From the NCBI RefSeq assembly GCF_002976435.1, contig NZ_PUGF01000001.1, forward strand, positions 496,001-560,000: a DNA stretch of 64,000 nt, written 5' to 3'. The position numbers and the translations under genes were made by a program. The DNA is from Solimicrobium silvestre. GTDB taxonomy: Bacteria > Pseudomonadota > Gammaproteobacteria > Burkholderiales > Burkholderiaceae_D. Below, piece after piece: positions 35,868 to 45,655 of this stretch (position 1 is the stretch's first letter; each line of letters starts with the position of its first letter). The notes below the pieces were generated by a model, which saw only the letters and a list, made by a program, of their open reading frames with translations, ran no database searches and was not told the origin of the DNA.

Positions 35868-37397
35868 GTGGACTTTAGCACAAAACCCCTAGCCGCAAAT
35901 AGTAACTTCTCAAGCAGTAAAACTGCTTGCATCGTAGTAGGTATTTATGAGAATAAAAAATTAAGTCCTGAAGCGGAAGCACTCAATTCCCAAGGCGCTA
36001 TCAGCGCTGCCTTAAAATCAGGCGATATAACCGGCAAAGTAGGCAGTACTTTAGTGTTACGCAATTTGGCTGGTGTCGCCGCTGAACGGGTCGTTTTAGT
36101 CGGTCTGGGCAGCGCTCCTGCAGCAAAAGCCGTCACCACATTAAATAACGCTACGTTCACCAAGGTGGCACAAGCTACAGCGCAATGTCTGGCTAGCCTG
36201 TCTGCCGCTGATGCGCTCATCACACTCACATTACACGCTGAAAATTTAAATGCCGCGATTCGTAGCCTGGTATTGGCTTTGCGCGCTTCTGCTTACCGTT
36301 GTGATGGATTAAAAAGCAAGCCTGAAGTGATTACTACCGGCGTCGCCAAGGTCGCTTTTTCAATACAGAGTAAAGATCAAGCCAGCGCAAAAACCAGCTT
36401 AACGCAGAGCATTGCACTCGCCAACGGTATCGCACTGACCAAGCAATTAGCTGATTTACCAGGCAATTTTTGCACACCGACTTATTTAGCGAATACGGCA
36501 AAAAAAATCGCTGCAGAATTTAACGCCGCTACATTTAAAATCAGCACTGAAATCTTAGACCGCAAACAATGCCAGGCATTAAAGATGGGCAGCTTTTTGT
36601 CCGTTACCAACGGCAGTGACGAACCGCCAAAATTCATCGTGTTAAAACACATGGGTGGCAAAGCTAAAGATGCTCCAGTGGTGTTAGTCGGCAAAGGTAT
36701 TACCTTTGATTCCGGCGGAATTTCATTAAAAGCTGGCGCAGGCATGGATGAAATGAAATACGACATGGGCGGCGCTGCTTCCGTCTTGGGTACAATGCGC
36801 GCAATTGCTGAATTAAAGCTCAAACTCAATGTTATTGCAGTGATTCCATCGTGCGAAAACATGCCAAATGGCCGCGCTACCAAGCCAGGTGATATCGTTA
36901 CTTCCATGTCTGGTCAGACTATTGAAATATTGAATACTGATGCTGAAGGCCGTTTAGTTTTATGTGACGCATTAACTTACGTTGAACGCTTCAAACCGGC
37001 TGCCGTCGTGGATGTTGCTACGTTAACGGGTGCTTGCATTACTTCATTAGGTCATCATAACTCTGGCTTATTTACTCGCCATGACGCAGTGCATGATGAT
37101 TTAGCCAATGAATTATTAGCTGCTGGCGTAGATACCGGCGACACCGCTTGGCGCATGCCGATTGGTGAGGCTTATAACGAGCAATTAAAGTCTAATTTCG
37201 CTGACGTTGCGAATATTGGTGGACCAGCCGGAGGCAGTATTACTGCTGCGTGCTTCCTGGAACGCTTTACTAAACAATATACTTGGGCGCATTTGGATAT
37301 TGCAGGTACTGCATGGAAATCAGGCGCAGCTAAAGGTGCAACTGGCCGTCCTGTCTCATTATTAACAACATTCTTGATTAACCGCGCCAGCGCTTAG
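35868..37397 (+). CDS. pepA: Leucyl aminopeptidase (M17 family)
   Basis: A 509-residue cytoplasmic aminopeptidase with two metal ions. The N-terminal macro-like domain is followed by the M17 catalytic domain. '[17 protein letters not shown]' (residues 272-288) holds a metal-binding Asp, and the family signature [10 protein letters not shown] is present. In some bacteria PepA also binds DNA. The start is the GTG at 35868, placed six bases after a strong GAGGAG Shine-Dalgarno and beginning '[12 protein letters not shown]', as in other betaproteobacterial PepA proteins. An ATG at 35817 in the same frame is not likely. Divergent from lptF. Confidence 0.95.
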   Translation: MDFSTKPLAANSNFSSSKTACIVVGIYENKKLSPEAEALNSQGAISAALKSGDITGKVGSTLVLRNLAGVAAERVVLVGLGSAPAAKAVTTLNNATFTKVAQATAQCLASLSAADALITLTLHAENLNAAIRSLVLALRASAYRCDGLKSKPEVITTGVAKVAFSIQSKDQASAKTSLTQSIALANGIALTKQLADLPGNFCTPTYLANTAKKIAAEFNAATFKISTEILDRKQCQALKMGSFLSVTNGSDEPPKFIVLKHMGGKAKDAPVVLVGKGITFDSGGISLKAGAGMDEMKYDMGGAASVLGTMRAIAELKLKLNVIAVIPSCENMPNGRATKPGDIVTSMSGQTIEILNTDAEGRLVLCDALTYVERFKPAAVVDVATLTGACITSLGHHNSGLFTRHDAVHDDLANELLAAGVDTGDTAWRMPIGEAYNEQLKSNFADVANIGGPAGGSITAACFLERFTKQYTWAHLDIAGTAWKSGAAKGATGRPVSLLTTFLINRASA

Positions 37398-37829
37398 TTT
37401 CGAACCGTTCGAGCCTTTCGAACTTGCATAAGGTCCACGCAAGTTCGAAAGGTTGTTGCTGTTTTAGCTCTTCCCGCAGCAAATAATCTTTTGCTAGTAC
37501 CACCTCAGTTACTATTTAATCATTATTCCTCCAACACCCCTGGCAATCTTTGCCAGATTTCAACGCATCTAAAATTATTATTTTATTCACTATTTCAATG
37601 GTGGCGCCATTTCTAGATTGAAATTATATTTTTGCGCTCTAAGATGAAATCTAGCTTTAATTTTTAAATCCGAAAACGTTCAAGCGACATTCAAACTTAT
37701 TGTTTCAACACACTTAATATGCTTCCACCCACTCAAATTACTGCAACGGTCATTACCTAGCGCTTATCCAAAAAGCAATGCAGCGTTGCTGAGATAAGAA
37801 ATTTAATTTTTTTGCATCGACATAAGAAT
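37398..37829. other. Intergenic region after pepA with two hairpins
   Basis: A perfect 14-bp stem (CCTTTCGAACTTGC at 37414-37427 and GCAAGTTCGAAAGG at 37439-37452) follows pepA and may act as a terminator or processing site, though it lacks a T-run. A second 7-bp stem CTGGCAA/TTGCCAG lies at 37540-37556. The rest is AT-rich with no gene. Confidence 0.6.
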
Positions 37830-39596
37830 ATGAATCTTTCAAAAATTAAAGTAGGGAAGCGCTTAGGTTTAGGTTTTGCGTTAGTGCTCGCATTTTTGAT
37901 CGTGGTGACCATGCTGGGTATTACCCGCATGTCACAAATTCAAGACCGGCTGGATAAAATAGTCACCGTGAGTAATGTTGAAACACGATTAATTATTGAT
38001 ATGCGCGCCATCGTCTATGACCGCATGGTTTCACTGCGCAACCTGACGCTGCTCAATGATATTGACGATATGGGCCCCGACCTAGCCAAGATCAAAGAAC
38101 AATCGGATAAATATGCAGCAGCCGAAGCCAAATTAGCGAAAATGTTTGAGGATGAAAGTAGTACAACTGCTGAAGAGAAAAGCATGTTGGGCAAGCTCAA
38201 AGACCAAGCAACTGCTGCGGCACCTTTGCCGGCTAAAGCGCAGGAACTTGGCCTGGCCAATAACCCCGAAGTTGCCACCATTACTTTAATTAAAAAACTG
38301 CGTCCCATACAAAAAAAATGGCTTGATACGTTGGACGATATGACCACGCTTGAGGACAAATTAAATGCAGGTGTAGCGCATGAAGCCAACTCTGCATTTA
38401 GCACTGCTCGGACATTGATGTTGTTGTTAGGCGGCTTGGCGCTAATCACTGGCGTTGCAGCGGCCGTCATTATTACCCGCAGCTTGTTAAAACAACTCGG
38501 CGGTGAACCGGATTATGCCAGTCAGATTGCCAGCCAAATTGCCGCCGGTGATTTGGCTGCGATGATAGAAACCAAACCCGGAGATGAAACCAGCCTGATT
38601 GCCGAAATGAAAACCATGCGTGACAGTCTGGTCAACATTGTTGGTCAAGTCAGGGTCAGAACCGACACGATTGCGACCGCCTCAAGTGAAATTGCGATGG
38701 GCAACCTGGACTTGTCTTCACGCACAGAACAACAAGCCAGCTCATTAGAAAAAACCTCTTCTGCAATGAAAGAATTAACCAAAACCGTCAAACTCAATGC
38801 CGATAATGCCCGCGAAGCGAATCAATTAGCCTTATCTGCATCGGAAGTAGCGCGTCATGGTGGCACAGTCGTGGCGCAGGTTGTTGACACGATGAGCGCA
38901 ATTAATGAATCGGCCAAGAAAATTGAAGACATTATTAGCGTCATTGATGGCATTGCATTCCAAACCAATATTTTGGCGCTAAACGCGGCAGTTGAAGCGG
39001 CACGCGCTGGCGAACAAGGGCGTGGTTTTGCCGTTGTTGCGTCAGAAGTGCGCAATTTAGCGCAACGCAGCGCAGTCGCTGCCAAAGAGATTAAAGGATT
39101 AATCACCACATCCGTAGAAAAAGTGGGCGTTGGTACCAAGCTAGTCGGCCAGGCTGGCGTGACGATTAATCAGATTGTCGCCAGCGTCAAACAGGTCAAC
39201 GACATCATTGCTGAAATCAGTCACGCAAGCCAAGATCAAAGCGCGGATATTGAGGGGATAAATCACTCGGTCATTGATATGGATGGAATGACTCAGCAAA
39301 ATGCAGCACTGGTTGAACAAGCGGCAGCGGCTGCGCAAAGTTTGCAAGATCAAGCAGCGGAATTAGCTAAGGTCGTGAGCATTTTCAAACTCACCACGAA
39401 TGCGCCACTCAATTTTGCAAAAAAAACAGCCCCATCGGCAGCGCGCCCCGAAGTAAAACTAACGCAAGTTAAGGCTAAATCACCAGTAGCTGAAATTAAA
39501 AGTGCGGCTAAAAGTTCAATTAAGTCATTGCCAGCCGCTAAATCTACTGCCAAGAAAAACGCTGCCGTTGATGGTAATGATTGGGAAGAGTTTTAA
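37830..39596 (+). CDS. Methyl-accepting chemotaxis protein
   Basis: A 588-residue transmembrane chemoreceptor. A first helix (residues 14-33) is followed by a four-helix-bundle ligand domain (about 35-190), a second helix near 195-215, a HAMP region and a long signalling domain. The hairpin tip is the highly conserved '[23 protein letters not shown]' (split over residues 378-400). Methylation helices flank it. The C-terminus ends in DWEEF, a WxxF-type pentapeptide tether for CheR/CheB, after an Ala/Lys-rich linker. The ATG at 37830 is the natural start (a TTG at 37812 is in frame). No che genes are nearby. Confidence 0.93.
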   Translation: MNLSKIKVGKRLGLGFALVLAFLIVVTMLGITRMSQIQDRLDKIVTVSNVETRLIIDMRAIVYDRMVSLRNLTLLNDIDDMGPDLAKIKEQSDKYAAAEAKLAKMFEDESSTTAEEKSMLGKLKDQATAAAPLPAKAQELGLANNPEVATITLIKKLRPIQKKWLDTLDDMTTLEDKLNAGVAHEANSAFSTARTLMLLLGGLALITGVAAAVIITRSLLKQLGGEPDYASQIASQIAAGDLAAMIETKPGDETSLIAEMKTMRDSLVNIVGQVRVRTDTIATASSEIAMGNLDLSSRTEQQASSLEKTSSAMKELTKTVKLNADNAREANQLALSASEVARHGGTVVAQVVDTMSAINESAKKIEDIISVIDGIAFQTNILALNAAVEAARAGEQGRGFAVVASEVRNLAQRSAVAAKEIKGLITTSVEKVGVGTKLVGQAGVTINQIVASVKQVNDIIAEISHASQDQSADIEGINHSVIDMDGMTQQNAALVEQAAAAAQSLQDQAAELAKVVSIFKLTTNAPLNFAKKTAPSAARPEVKLTQVKAKSPVAEIKSAAKSSIKSLPAAKSTAKKNAAVDGNDWEEF

Positions 39597-39681
39597 ACGC
39601 TGGAAACAATCGGCACGAATAAAGTTGCAAGTGCTGGATCAGTTACAGCCGGAATTGAGATGCATAAAATAGGGGATTTGT

Positions 39682-40029
39682 ATGAAAACCCGTTTATCCA
39701 ACATAGCCGCCCTAGCCGCCACTTTGTATGTATGTGTCGCCGCCTTTGGAGCTGAAGTCGCTCCCGTATTAGACAGTAAATCCTGCGATCCCCCCAAGTA
39801 CCCTAAAGCGGCGTTAATGAATGAAGAGACCGGCACAGTTTCATTACTCTTTTTGGTTGCCGCAGATGGAAAAGTGGTTGATTCAAAAGTAGAAAAATCA
39901 AGTGGCAGTAAAAGCCTGGATAAAGCCGCATTGACGGCCTTTAGTCAGTGCAAGTTCAAACCAGGCACCAAAGATGGCAAGCCGGATCAACTCTGGGCTA
40001 AAGTTGAGTTTGTCTGGAAGTTAGACTGA
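39682..40029 (+). CDS. Small TonB-C domain protein
   Basis: A 115-residue protein with a signal peptide (cleavage near FGA, residue 23) and one TonB C-terminal-like domain: 'KYPKAALMNEETGTVSLLFLVAADGKVVDSKVEKSSG' over residues 39-75, 'SLDKAALTAFSQCKFKPG' next. It lacks the N-terminal membrane anchor and Pro-rich region of energy-transducing TonB, and so is probably a periplasmic partner or a TonB-domain-only protein. Two Cys (35 and 92 approx.) could form a disulfide. A terminator follows at 40071. Function is not established. Confidence 0.8.
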   Translation: MKTRLSNIAALAATLYVCVAAFGAEVAPVLDSKSCDPPKYPKAALMNEETGTVSLLFLVAADGKVVDSKVEKSSGSKSLDKAALTAFSQCKFKPGTKDGKPDQLWAKVEFVWKLD

Positions 40030-40070
40030 CTTAATAAAGACGATAGTTGTAACATGAGCTTAGTAACTTA

Positions 40071-40100
40071 AAGGCGCAGTTTCAGATTGCGCCTTTTTTT
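40071..40100 (+). terminator. Rho-independent terminator after the TonB-C gene
   Basis: AAGGCGCA and TGCGCCTT pair around a 9-base loop and are followed by seven T's. It is 41 bases after the stop codon. Confidence 0.85.
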
Positions 40101-40176
40101 ATTTATTGTCCTGCGTATAATGACGTCACAAGTAAAAATCATTAAAACCCGTATCAACAAACTAGATTAATCAACT

Positions 40177-40941
40177 ATGAAATTAGCCTGCTGGAATGTC
40201 AACTCATTAAAAGTCCGTTTGCCACAGGTATTGCAATGGCTTCAAGACAACCCGATTGACGTACTTTGTCTGCAAGAAACCAAGCTGACCGACGATAAAT
40301 TTCCAACGACTGACATTGAAGCTGCTGGTTATCATGTCGTGTTTAGTGGTCAAAAAACCTATAACGGGGTCGCGATTTTATCGCGCCATCCGATCTCTGA
40401 TGTGGTGAAAAACAATCCTCTGTTTGACGATGAGCAGCAGCGGTTATTAACCGTGACGATCCAAGGCATGCGTATCATCTGCGCTTATATTCCGAATGGG
40501 CAAGCGCCGGATTCAGATAAATATCAATACAAATTAAAGTGGTTAGCTGCGCTGCAAAACTGGCTGATTGAGCAGCAAAAAACGTATCCAGAACTCGCGC
40601 TACTGGGTGACTTTAATATTGCACCCGAAGACCGCGATGTGCATGATCCAGCTGCGTGGGAAGGACAAAATTTAGTTTCAGAACCAGAACGGGCAGCGTT
40701 TCAAGCAATGATAGCGTTACCTTTAGTTGATTCTTATCGCCTTTTTGAACAAGCTGATAAAAGTTTTAGCTGGTGGGATTATCGCGCCTTAGGTTTTCGC
40801 TTAAACAAAGGGATGCGCATTGATCATATTTTACTTTCAACACCGTTAGCCGCACGTTGCCAAAGCTGTGTTATTGATCGTGCACCACGTAAATGGGAGC
40901 AACCTTCTGATCATGCGCCCGTCATTGCCACCTTAGCCTGA
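40177..40941 (+). CDS. xth: Exodeoxyribonuclease III
   Basis: A 254-residue endonuclease/exonuclease/phosphatase-fold enzyme of the ExoIII/APE family acting on abasic sites in base-excision repair. Metal and catalytic motifs are intact: 'WNVNSLKVRL' (Asn7), 'LCLQETKL' (Glu34), 'ALLGDFNIAPEDRDVHDP' (Asp, Asn) and the C-terminal 'RIDHILLS' and 'SDHAPVIATL' (His). Length is normal for the Xth subfamily. The TonB-like gene follows after 37 bases. No SOS-type operator is visible. Confidence 0.95.
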   Translation: MKLACWNVNSLKVRLPQVLQWLQDNPIDVLCLQETKLTDDKFPTTDIEAAGYHVVFSGQKTYNGVAILSRHPISDVVKNNPLFDDEQQRLLTVTIQGMRIICAYIPNGQAPDSDKYQYKLKWLAALQNWLIEQQKTYPELALLGDFNIAPEDRDVHDPAAWEGQNLVSEPERAAFQAMIALPLVDSYRLFEQADKSFSWWDYRALGFRLNKGMRIDHILLSTPLAARCQSCVIDRAPRKWEQPSDHAPVIATLA

Positions 40942-40978
40942 TCTTCGACTAATTGCCCACACGTCAGCCAACCGTAAG

Positions 40979-41527
40979 ATGAAGTTTTCTCCTACTGCCA
41001 TCTGTATTACCGTGCTATTGCATTGCGTGCTGTATCTTAGCGCCACGACGAATTTTTTTCATCACGATGCACGCAAATCACCCTATGTCATCGTCAGCGT
41101 AGCGCTGCCTATCACCACGCCCAATATACTACGCCCGCATGAGGAAAACACGCCCGATTTGAGCGAGTTGATTGCAACTCCTGAAAGTCTCATTAATACA
41201 GAAGATACGGAGCCACCAATAGATGAAGATCGCTATTATTTGCCCCAAGAATTAAGCCAGCCAGTGCATGTACTGCAAGATGACACGGCAGGATTGACTA
41301 CGCCAATCCGGCAAGTCGTGGTCATGGCGCTTTACATCAACGAAGGAGGCACAGTTGATGATGTAGTTATTGAGAGAAAAGGGCTGTTAACCGACGAGGA
41401 AGAAGGTGAATTAAAAAGCGCCTTTAAAACATTAATCTTTCTTCCCGGGATGCGGGGTGAAAAAGTTGTAAAGGCGCTTTATCGGATTCAATTGGAAATC
41501 AACCGTAAAATTATCATTCACCGTTAA
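40979..41527 (+). CDS. TonB-like membrane-anchored protein
   Basis: A 182-residue protein with a hydrophobic N-terminal segment (residues 6-23, a probable membrane anchor), an acidic Pro/Thr/Glu-rich middle, then 'RYYLPQELSQPVHVLQD' and a TonB-C-like beta domain 'PIRQVVVMALYINEGGTVDDVVIERKG' over residues 121-147. 'EEEGELKSAFKTLIFLPGM' follows. The architecture resembles short TonB proteins but without a cognate ExbBD nearby and with an unusually short spacer. It starts 37 bases after xth and may be co-transcribed. Role is uncertain. Confidence 0.65.
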   Translation: MKFSPTAICITVLLHCVLYLSATTNFFHHDARKSPYVIVSVALPITTPNILRPHEENTPDLSELIATPESLINTEDTEPPIDEDRYYLPQELSQPVHVLQDDTAGLTTPIRQVVVMALYINEGGTVDDVVIERKGLLTDEEEGELKSAFKTLIFLPGMRGEKVVKALYRIQLEINRKIIIHR

Positions 41528-41547
41528 TATTCTAATGAGAAACTAGG

Positions 41548-42084
41548 TTAATTTACTAAGCCACATGCAATACGCACACCGCCGCCACCCAATTTAGCTG
41601 GGTGGTCACTATGATTATCGCCACCGGCATGCACCATCAACGCCAAGCCATGCACCTGACTTAAATCCTTAATACGCGGAGCTAACACAGGTATCGTTGC
41701 AGTACCATCTGCAGCCACATACAGGCTGGGCAAATCACCTAAATGGCCTTGTCCATAGGGGCCTTCATGTTTCAACGTATGCTCAGGATCCCAATGCCCG
41801 CCGGCGGCACCCGCAACCATAACGACACTGTCAGTGGTGGTATTACCGCAATTGGATTTTTCATGCAAATGGAAGCCATGCATTCCTGCTGGTAGATTCT
41901 TCAAGTTAGGCGTGAACAACACGCCATAAGGCGTCTCAGTCAGCATCACACTGCCAACAGCAGTCACTTTACCTGCTGCATCAACTTCATTCATGATTAT
42001 TTCAGTTGCCAAGGCGGAGGCACTAACCATGGTAATAAGCAATGCGCTGCTTAATTTAAACATCATGCGGCTGTTACTTTTCAT
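41548..42084 (-). CDS. sodC: Periplasmic Cu/Zn superoxide dismutase
   Basis: A 178-residue secreted enzyme that removes superoxide in the periplasm. A signal peptide (ending ASALA near residue 26) precedes the beta-barrel domain. Copper and zinc ligands are visible in '[10 protein letters not shown]', 'GGHWDP', '[16 protein letters not shown]' and '[12 protein letters not shown]', and the disulfide Cys pair is in 'SNCG' and 'RIACGLVN'. An AAGGAG Shine-Dalgarno sits five bases before the ATG. It converges on the gene before and is followed upstream by the CapD-type gene on the same strand (37-base gap), but unrelated. Confidence 0.95.
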   Translation of the reverse strand: MKSNSRMMFKLSSALLITMVSASALATEIIMNEVDAAGKVTAVGSVMLTETPYGVLFTPNLKNLPAGMHGFHLHEKSNCGNTTTDSVVMVAGAAGGHWDPEHTLKHEGPYGQGHLGDLPSLYVAADGTATIPVLAPRIKDLSQVHGLALMVHAGGDNHSDHPAKLGGGGVRIACGLVN

Positions 42085-42121
42085 CTCAGCTCCTTATTTA
42101 GTTACATTAAATAAAACCATA

Positions 42122-44092
42122 CTAGTGCAATTTTCGATCATTTACATGCTTGCCATTTTCATAAAGTGGCCGCTTCTTTTCTTCATGCCAAATCATATCT
42201 TCAATGCCGCATTGCGGTTGATATTCCTTGACCGCTTCCAGCAATAATTCACGCACTTTTTCATAAGCAAAATTTCGGCATGCAATATCCAATTTATCCA
42301 ACAGAACTTGCAAAACAGGCCAGGCGATCATGCTTTCTTCCGCGCGCATAATCAGAGGGTGTTCAGTGCCATCAACATTATCTCCGATGAGTAACTCCTC
42401 GAATAATTTTTCACCAGGGCGCAACCCTACATGTTGAATTTCAATGGCGTTACTCTCACTACTTTCAGAGGTCAATGACAAGCCACTTAAGTGCACCATA
42501 CGCTCAGCTAAATCTAAAATCTTGACTGGCTCGCCCATATCCAACACAAACACATCTCCGCCAGCCCCCATGGAACCAGCTTGCAACACCAACTGAGCGG
42601 CCTCTGGAATGGTCATAAAATATCGGGTGATATCAGGATGCGTTAAGGTAATCGGTCCACCAGCCATAATTTGCTGGCGAAACAAGGGTACAACAGAACC
42701 GGAAGAACCAAGCACATTCCCAAACCGTACCATACAAAAACGGGTGTTTGATTTTTGAGTCACTGCGATTTGATCAACGGTTTTTTGCGCGCTGAGTCCC
42801 TGCAAAACTAATTCCGCCAACCGTTTAGTCGCTCCCATTACATTGGTCGGACGCACGGCTTTATCTGTTGATATCAACACAAAATTAGCGACACCAGCAT
42901 GCATCGAGGCTTTGGCTATGCTGAGAGTTCCGAACACATTATTACGTATGCCTTCAATTGGATTTTGCTCAACCAATGGAACATGTTTAAAAGCAGCGGC
43001 ATGATAGACCGTTTGAACATTAAAAGTGCTTAAGATTTGTTGGCATTTCTCAGTTTCTAACACGGAGACTAAAAATGGCATGATTTGCGTTGATAAAGCA
43101 TGGCTTGTTTTTAAACTCGCCAATTCTTTTTCTATCGTATAGAGCGCAAATTCAGAGGTATCTAACAAAATTAACCGGGTCGGTTTTTGCAATAAAATTT
43201 GTCGGCATAATTCTGAGCCAATCGAGCCGCCCGCACCACTCACCAACACTATTTTATCAGCAATACAAGCCGCTATTAATGCGTGATTTGGCTCAACGGA
43301 ATCTCGTCCAAGTAAATCTTCAATCTCAATTTCACGCAGATCTTTAACTGTTAGTTCACCATTTAACAAATCACGAATCGGCGGAGTTATTCGCACTTTA
43401 ACCCGCAATTTTTCTAAGCGATTTAAAATTACCGATTGTGTTTTTTTAGGGGTGGACGGCATTACTAAATGAATTTCCTGAACCCGATTTTTAGCAATCA
43501 ATTCTGGCAAATCAGTGGAAGGATAAACGCGTATCCCAGCTATCGTCGCACCTTGCAATTCTTTTTTATCATCAATCAAAAACATGGGTATGTAGTCATG
43601 ACTGGCATTAAAAGCCGTTGCGATGTGTGCTCCCGTATGCCCTGCTCCGTAGATAGCTACGCGAATCGCGTTGTCATTATTACTAAGCTGCAGCAAATAA
43701 GCGCGTGCCATAAACCGACTCGCCAACATATACATCACCGCGCTAATGCCAAATATTCCAAATACGGCACGCGATAAAATTCCCACATGCAAAAAAACTG
43801 CCAGCGCCAACAATACAAATACAGTAAGGGTTACGCCATAGACCACAACAAACACTATTTTTTGATCCACAAACCGAATTACCGCGCGATATAACCCCAA
43901 ACGAATAAAAATGGGAATCGCAATTAATGGCGCGGCGATGATTAGCACCCCAAATTGCTTAATCAACAAATAATCAACAACATCAAACCGCATCCACAGC
44001 GCGGTTAAAAACATGAATGGCAAGAAAAATAGATCTGCACTGACAGCAATGCATTGTTTTTGGAATCGGGTTAACGATAAAAATCGGGTCAT
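42122..44092 (-). CDS. FlaA1/CapD-type UDP-sugar 4,6-dehydratase/epimerase (polysaccharide biosynthesis)
   Basis: A 656-residue membrane-bound nucleotide-sugar enzyme. Four N-terminal helices (residues 10-130) are followed by a CoA-binding-like Rossmann domain ('VAIYGAGHTGAHIA') and then the SDR catalytic domain, with NAD site 'VLVSGAGGSIGSELCRQ' near residue 285 and 'STDKAVRPTNVMGATKR' containing a Met in place of the usual Tyr-x-x-x-Lys Tyr, as in the WbpM/PglF group. 'MTIPEAAQLVLQAGSMGAGGDVFVLDMGEPVKI' (region 500-535) is typical. Such enzymes convert UDP-GlcNAc to a 4-keto-6-deoxy sugar for O-antigen or glycan assembly. The ATG at 44092 is used; a TTG lies at 44116. It is isolated from other glycan genes. 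Confidence 0.9.
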   Translation of the reverse strand: MTRFLSLTRFQKQCIAVSADLFFLPFMFLTALWMRFDVVDYLLIKQFGVLIIAAPLIAIPIFIRLGLYRAVIRFVDQKIVFVVVYGVTLTVFVLLALAVFLHVGILSRAVFGIFGISAVMYMLASRFMARAYLLQLSNNDNAIRVAIYGAGHTGAHIATAFNASHDYIPMFLIDDKKELQGATIAGIRVYPSTDLPELIAKNRVQEIHLVMPSTPKKTQSVILNRLEKLRVKVRITPPIRDLLNGELTVKDLREIEIEDLLGRDSVEPNHALIAACIADKIVLVSGAGGSIGSELCRQILLQKPTRLILLDTSEFALYTIEKELASLKTSHALSTQIMPFLVSVLETEKCQQILSTFNVQTVYHAAAFKHVPLVEQNPIEGIRNNVFGTLSIAKASMHAGVANFVLISTDKAVRPTNVMGATKRLAELVLQGLSAQKTVDQIAVTQKSNTRFCMVRFGNVLGSSGSVVPLFRQQIMAGGPITLTHPDITRYFMTIPEAAQLVLQAGSMGAGGDVFVLDMGEPVKILDLAERMVHLSGLSLTSESSESNAIEIQHVGLRPGEKLFEELLIGDNVDGTEHPLIMRAEESMIAWPVLQVLLDKLDIACRNFAYEKVRELLLEAVKEYQPQCGIEDMIWHEEKKRPLYENGKHVNDRKLH

Positions 44093-44365
44093 AATTTTAT
44101 TTCTCAGTTGCAACAAATAACGTGAGTGAGTTCATCGCCCGATAGAAACGTAACGTGGACGGCTGATAAAACTGCATTTTAACAATGGATTCTTTTAAAT
44201 TTCATTTAATTTATGTAAAACAATCATTTAGTTAGAAAAAATGCGATTGTCTGTGGCACTCCTTAAAATATTGCCCTATATCATCATAGTGTCATAATTT
44301 TGCGATAGTGTTGCCCAGTCGAACTTCATACCAGACTTTCCTTCTTATTTTTGTTAGCAATTATT

Positions 44366-45412
44366 ATGTTTAGTTTAAAAAAAATCATCCTCGGACTACT
44401 TGTTATAAGTATCCAGCATGTCAGTTTAGCTGATCCAATTAACGGCGCAGGTTCTTCTGCAGCTCAGCCTTTGTACACGAAATGGGCGACCGCTTATGCG
44501 CAAAAAACCGGATTGGACGTAGCGTATGAGGCGATCGGCTCTTCCGCTGGTATCAAAAAAATTAAAGGTAAATTAATTGATTTTGGTGCTAGTGATGTGG
44601 CCCTTACCGCTGATGATTTACAACAAAGCCAAATGATTCAATTTCCAAGTGCTATCTCTGGCGTTGTACCTGTTGTTAATTTAATAGGTATTAAGCCAGG
44701 TGAGCTTAAATTAAATGGAGAAACTTTGGCAGGTATTTTCTCCCATCAAATCACTAAATGGAATGATGCGGCGATTGCGGCATTAAATCCCGGCTTAACC
44801 CTACCAAAAGCAGCCATTATCGTGGTGACCCGCGTCGATGGCTCTGGTACTACTTACAATTTCAGTGATTATTTAAGTCGCGTTAGCCCTGACTGGAAAA
44901 CCCGCTTTGGCTGTAATTTTTTAATTAAATGGCCAACTGAAACGCAACAAGTTAAAGGCAGTAGTGGCATTGTGGCGCTGATTAAACAAACACCCAACAC
45001 TATTTCTTACATCGATTACAACTATGTGGTGCAAGAAAAGCTCAGCTATGTACAACTTCAAAATGCGGACGGAAATTTTGTTACGCCGAAGCCCGCCAAT
45101 TTTGAATCCGCATTAAACCATAGCACTTGGAAAACGCAAGCCAATTTCAATGAAATGTTGACTGATAAAGCCGGTCCGACTAGCTGGCCAATTACCATGG
45201 GGACCTTCATTATCATGCCGAAGGTGACACAAAATAATAGCAAAACTATTGCTGCACTTAAGTTTTTCTCATGGGGCTTTATGCAAGGCGATCATTATGT
45301 GAATAGCTTGGATTTCGTGCATTTACCAGATTCTATCCAAGCCAAAATTTTTAAACAAATGACGTCGATTACCGATACTTTCGGTAATCATTTAAATTGG
45401 TCACCGATGTAA
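44366..45412 (+). CDS. pstS: PstS-type phosphate-binding protein, copy 1
   Basis: A 348-residue periplasmic substrate-binding protein similar to PstS, the phosphate receptor of the Pst ABC importer. A signal peptide (ending SLA before Asp24) precedes 'INGAGSSAAQPLYTKWATAY', 'SSAGIKKIKGKLIDFGASDVAL' (approx. residues 53-74) and 'DGSGTTYNFSDYLS', all phosphate-binding loops of PstS. No pstCAB, phoU or phoBR genes are in the window, so it must act with components elsewhere or in a scavenging role. It is one of two tandem copies whose proteins are nearly alignable end to end without gaps. No clear Shine-Dalgarno; the ATG at 44366 begins the signal peptide. No Pho box was recognised. Confidence 0.92.
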   Translation: MFSLKKIILGLLVISIQHVSLADPINGAGSSAAQPLYTKWATAYAQKTGLDVAYEAIGSSAGIKKIKGKLIDFGASDVALTADDLQQSQMIQFPSAISGVVPVVNLIGIKPGELKLNGETLAGIFSHQITKWNDAAIAALNPGLTLPKAAIIVVTRVDGSGTTYNFSDYLSRVSPDWKTRFGCNFLIKWPTETQQVKGSSGIVALIKQTPNTISYIDYNYVVQEKLSYVQLQNADGNFVTPKPANFESALNHSTWKTQANFNEMLTDKAGPTSWPITMGTFIIMPKVTQNNSKTIAALKFFSWGFMQGDHYVNSLDFVHLPDSIQAKIFKQMTSITDTFGNHLNWSPM

Positions 45413-45420
45413 GTTACTAG

Positions 45421-45655
45421 TGACCGTCAACATCACCGACGGTCAATTTTGATGCAAGCCTCTCTTTTTTAATATCATTGATCCGCCTATGTTGACCACC
45501 TCAACAATGGCGGGTCCTTCGACGATAATTACACCACTCCCACAGCAATTCCCACGGCCAACATTGCGCCATCTCCACACCAATTCCCAATTCGCGCCTA
45601 TGTCGTCAAAGACAAACAACACGACTTCCCCCTGAAATGAGGCGAGTTGTTTGAT
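45421..45655 (-). pseudogene. Truncated, decayed apt remnant (3' part only)
   Basis: The minus strand encodes 'EVVLFVFDDIGAN', 'VIIVEGPAIVEVVNIGGSM' and 'ILKKRGL', which line up with '[12 protein letters not shown]', '[19 protein letters not shown]' and 'MLKKSGL' of the intact apt at 46874-47416. The N-terminal two thirds are missing because the fragment stops where the second pstS upstream region begins (45656). The PRPP-binding motif is destroyed (ATGG lost), so it cannot be functional. A 7-bp stem-loop (GACCGTC/GACGGTC, 45422-45444) between it and pstS copy 1 may serve as a terminator. Confidence 0.8.

Larger units (their letters stand above)
44200..45655. repeat. Tandem duplication, unit 1 (pstS with upstream region and apt fragment)
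   Basis: The sequence from 44200, starting TTTCATTTAATT, recurs from 45656 with an offset of about 1456-1459 bases. The unit includes the pstS promoter region, the pstS gene and about the last third of a converging apt gene. Confidence 0.85.
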
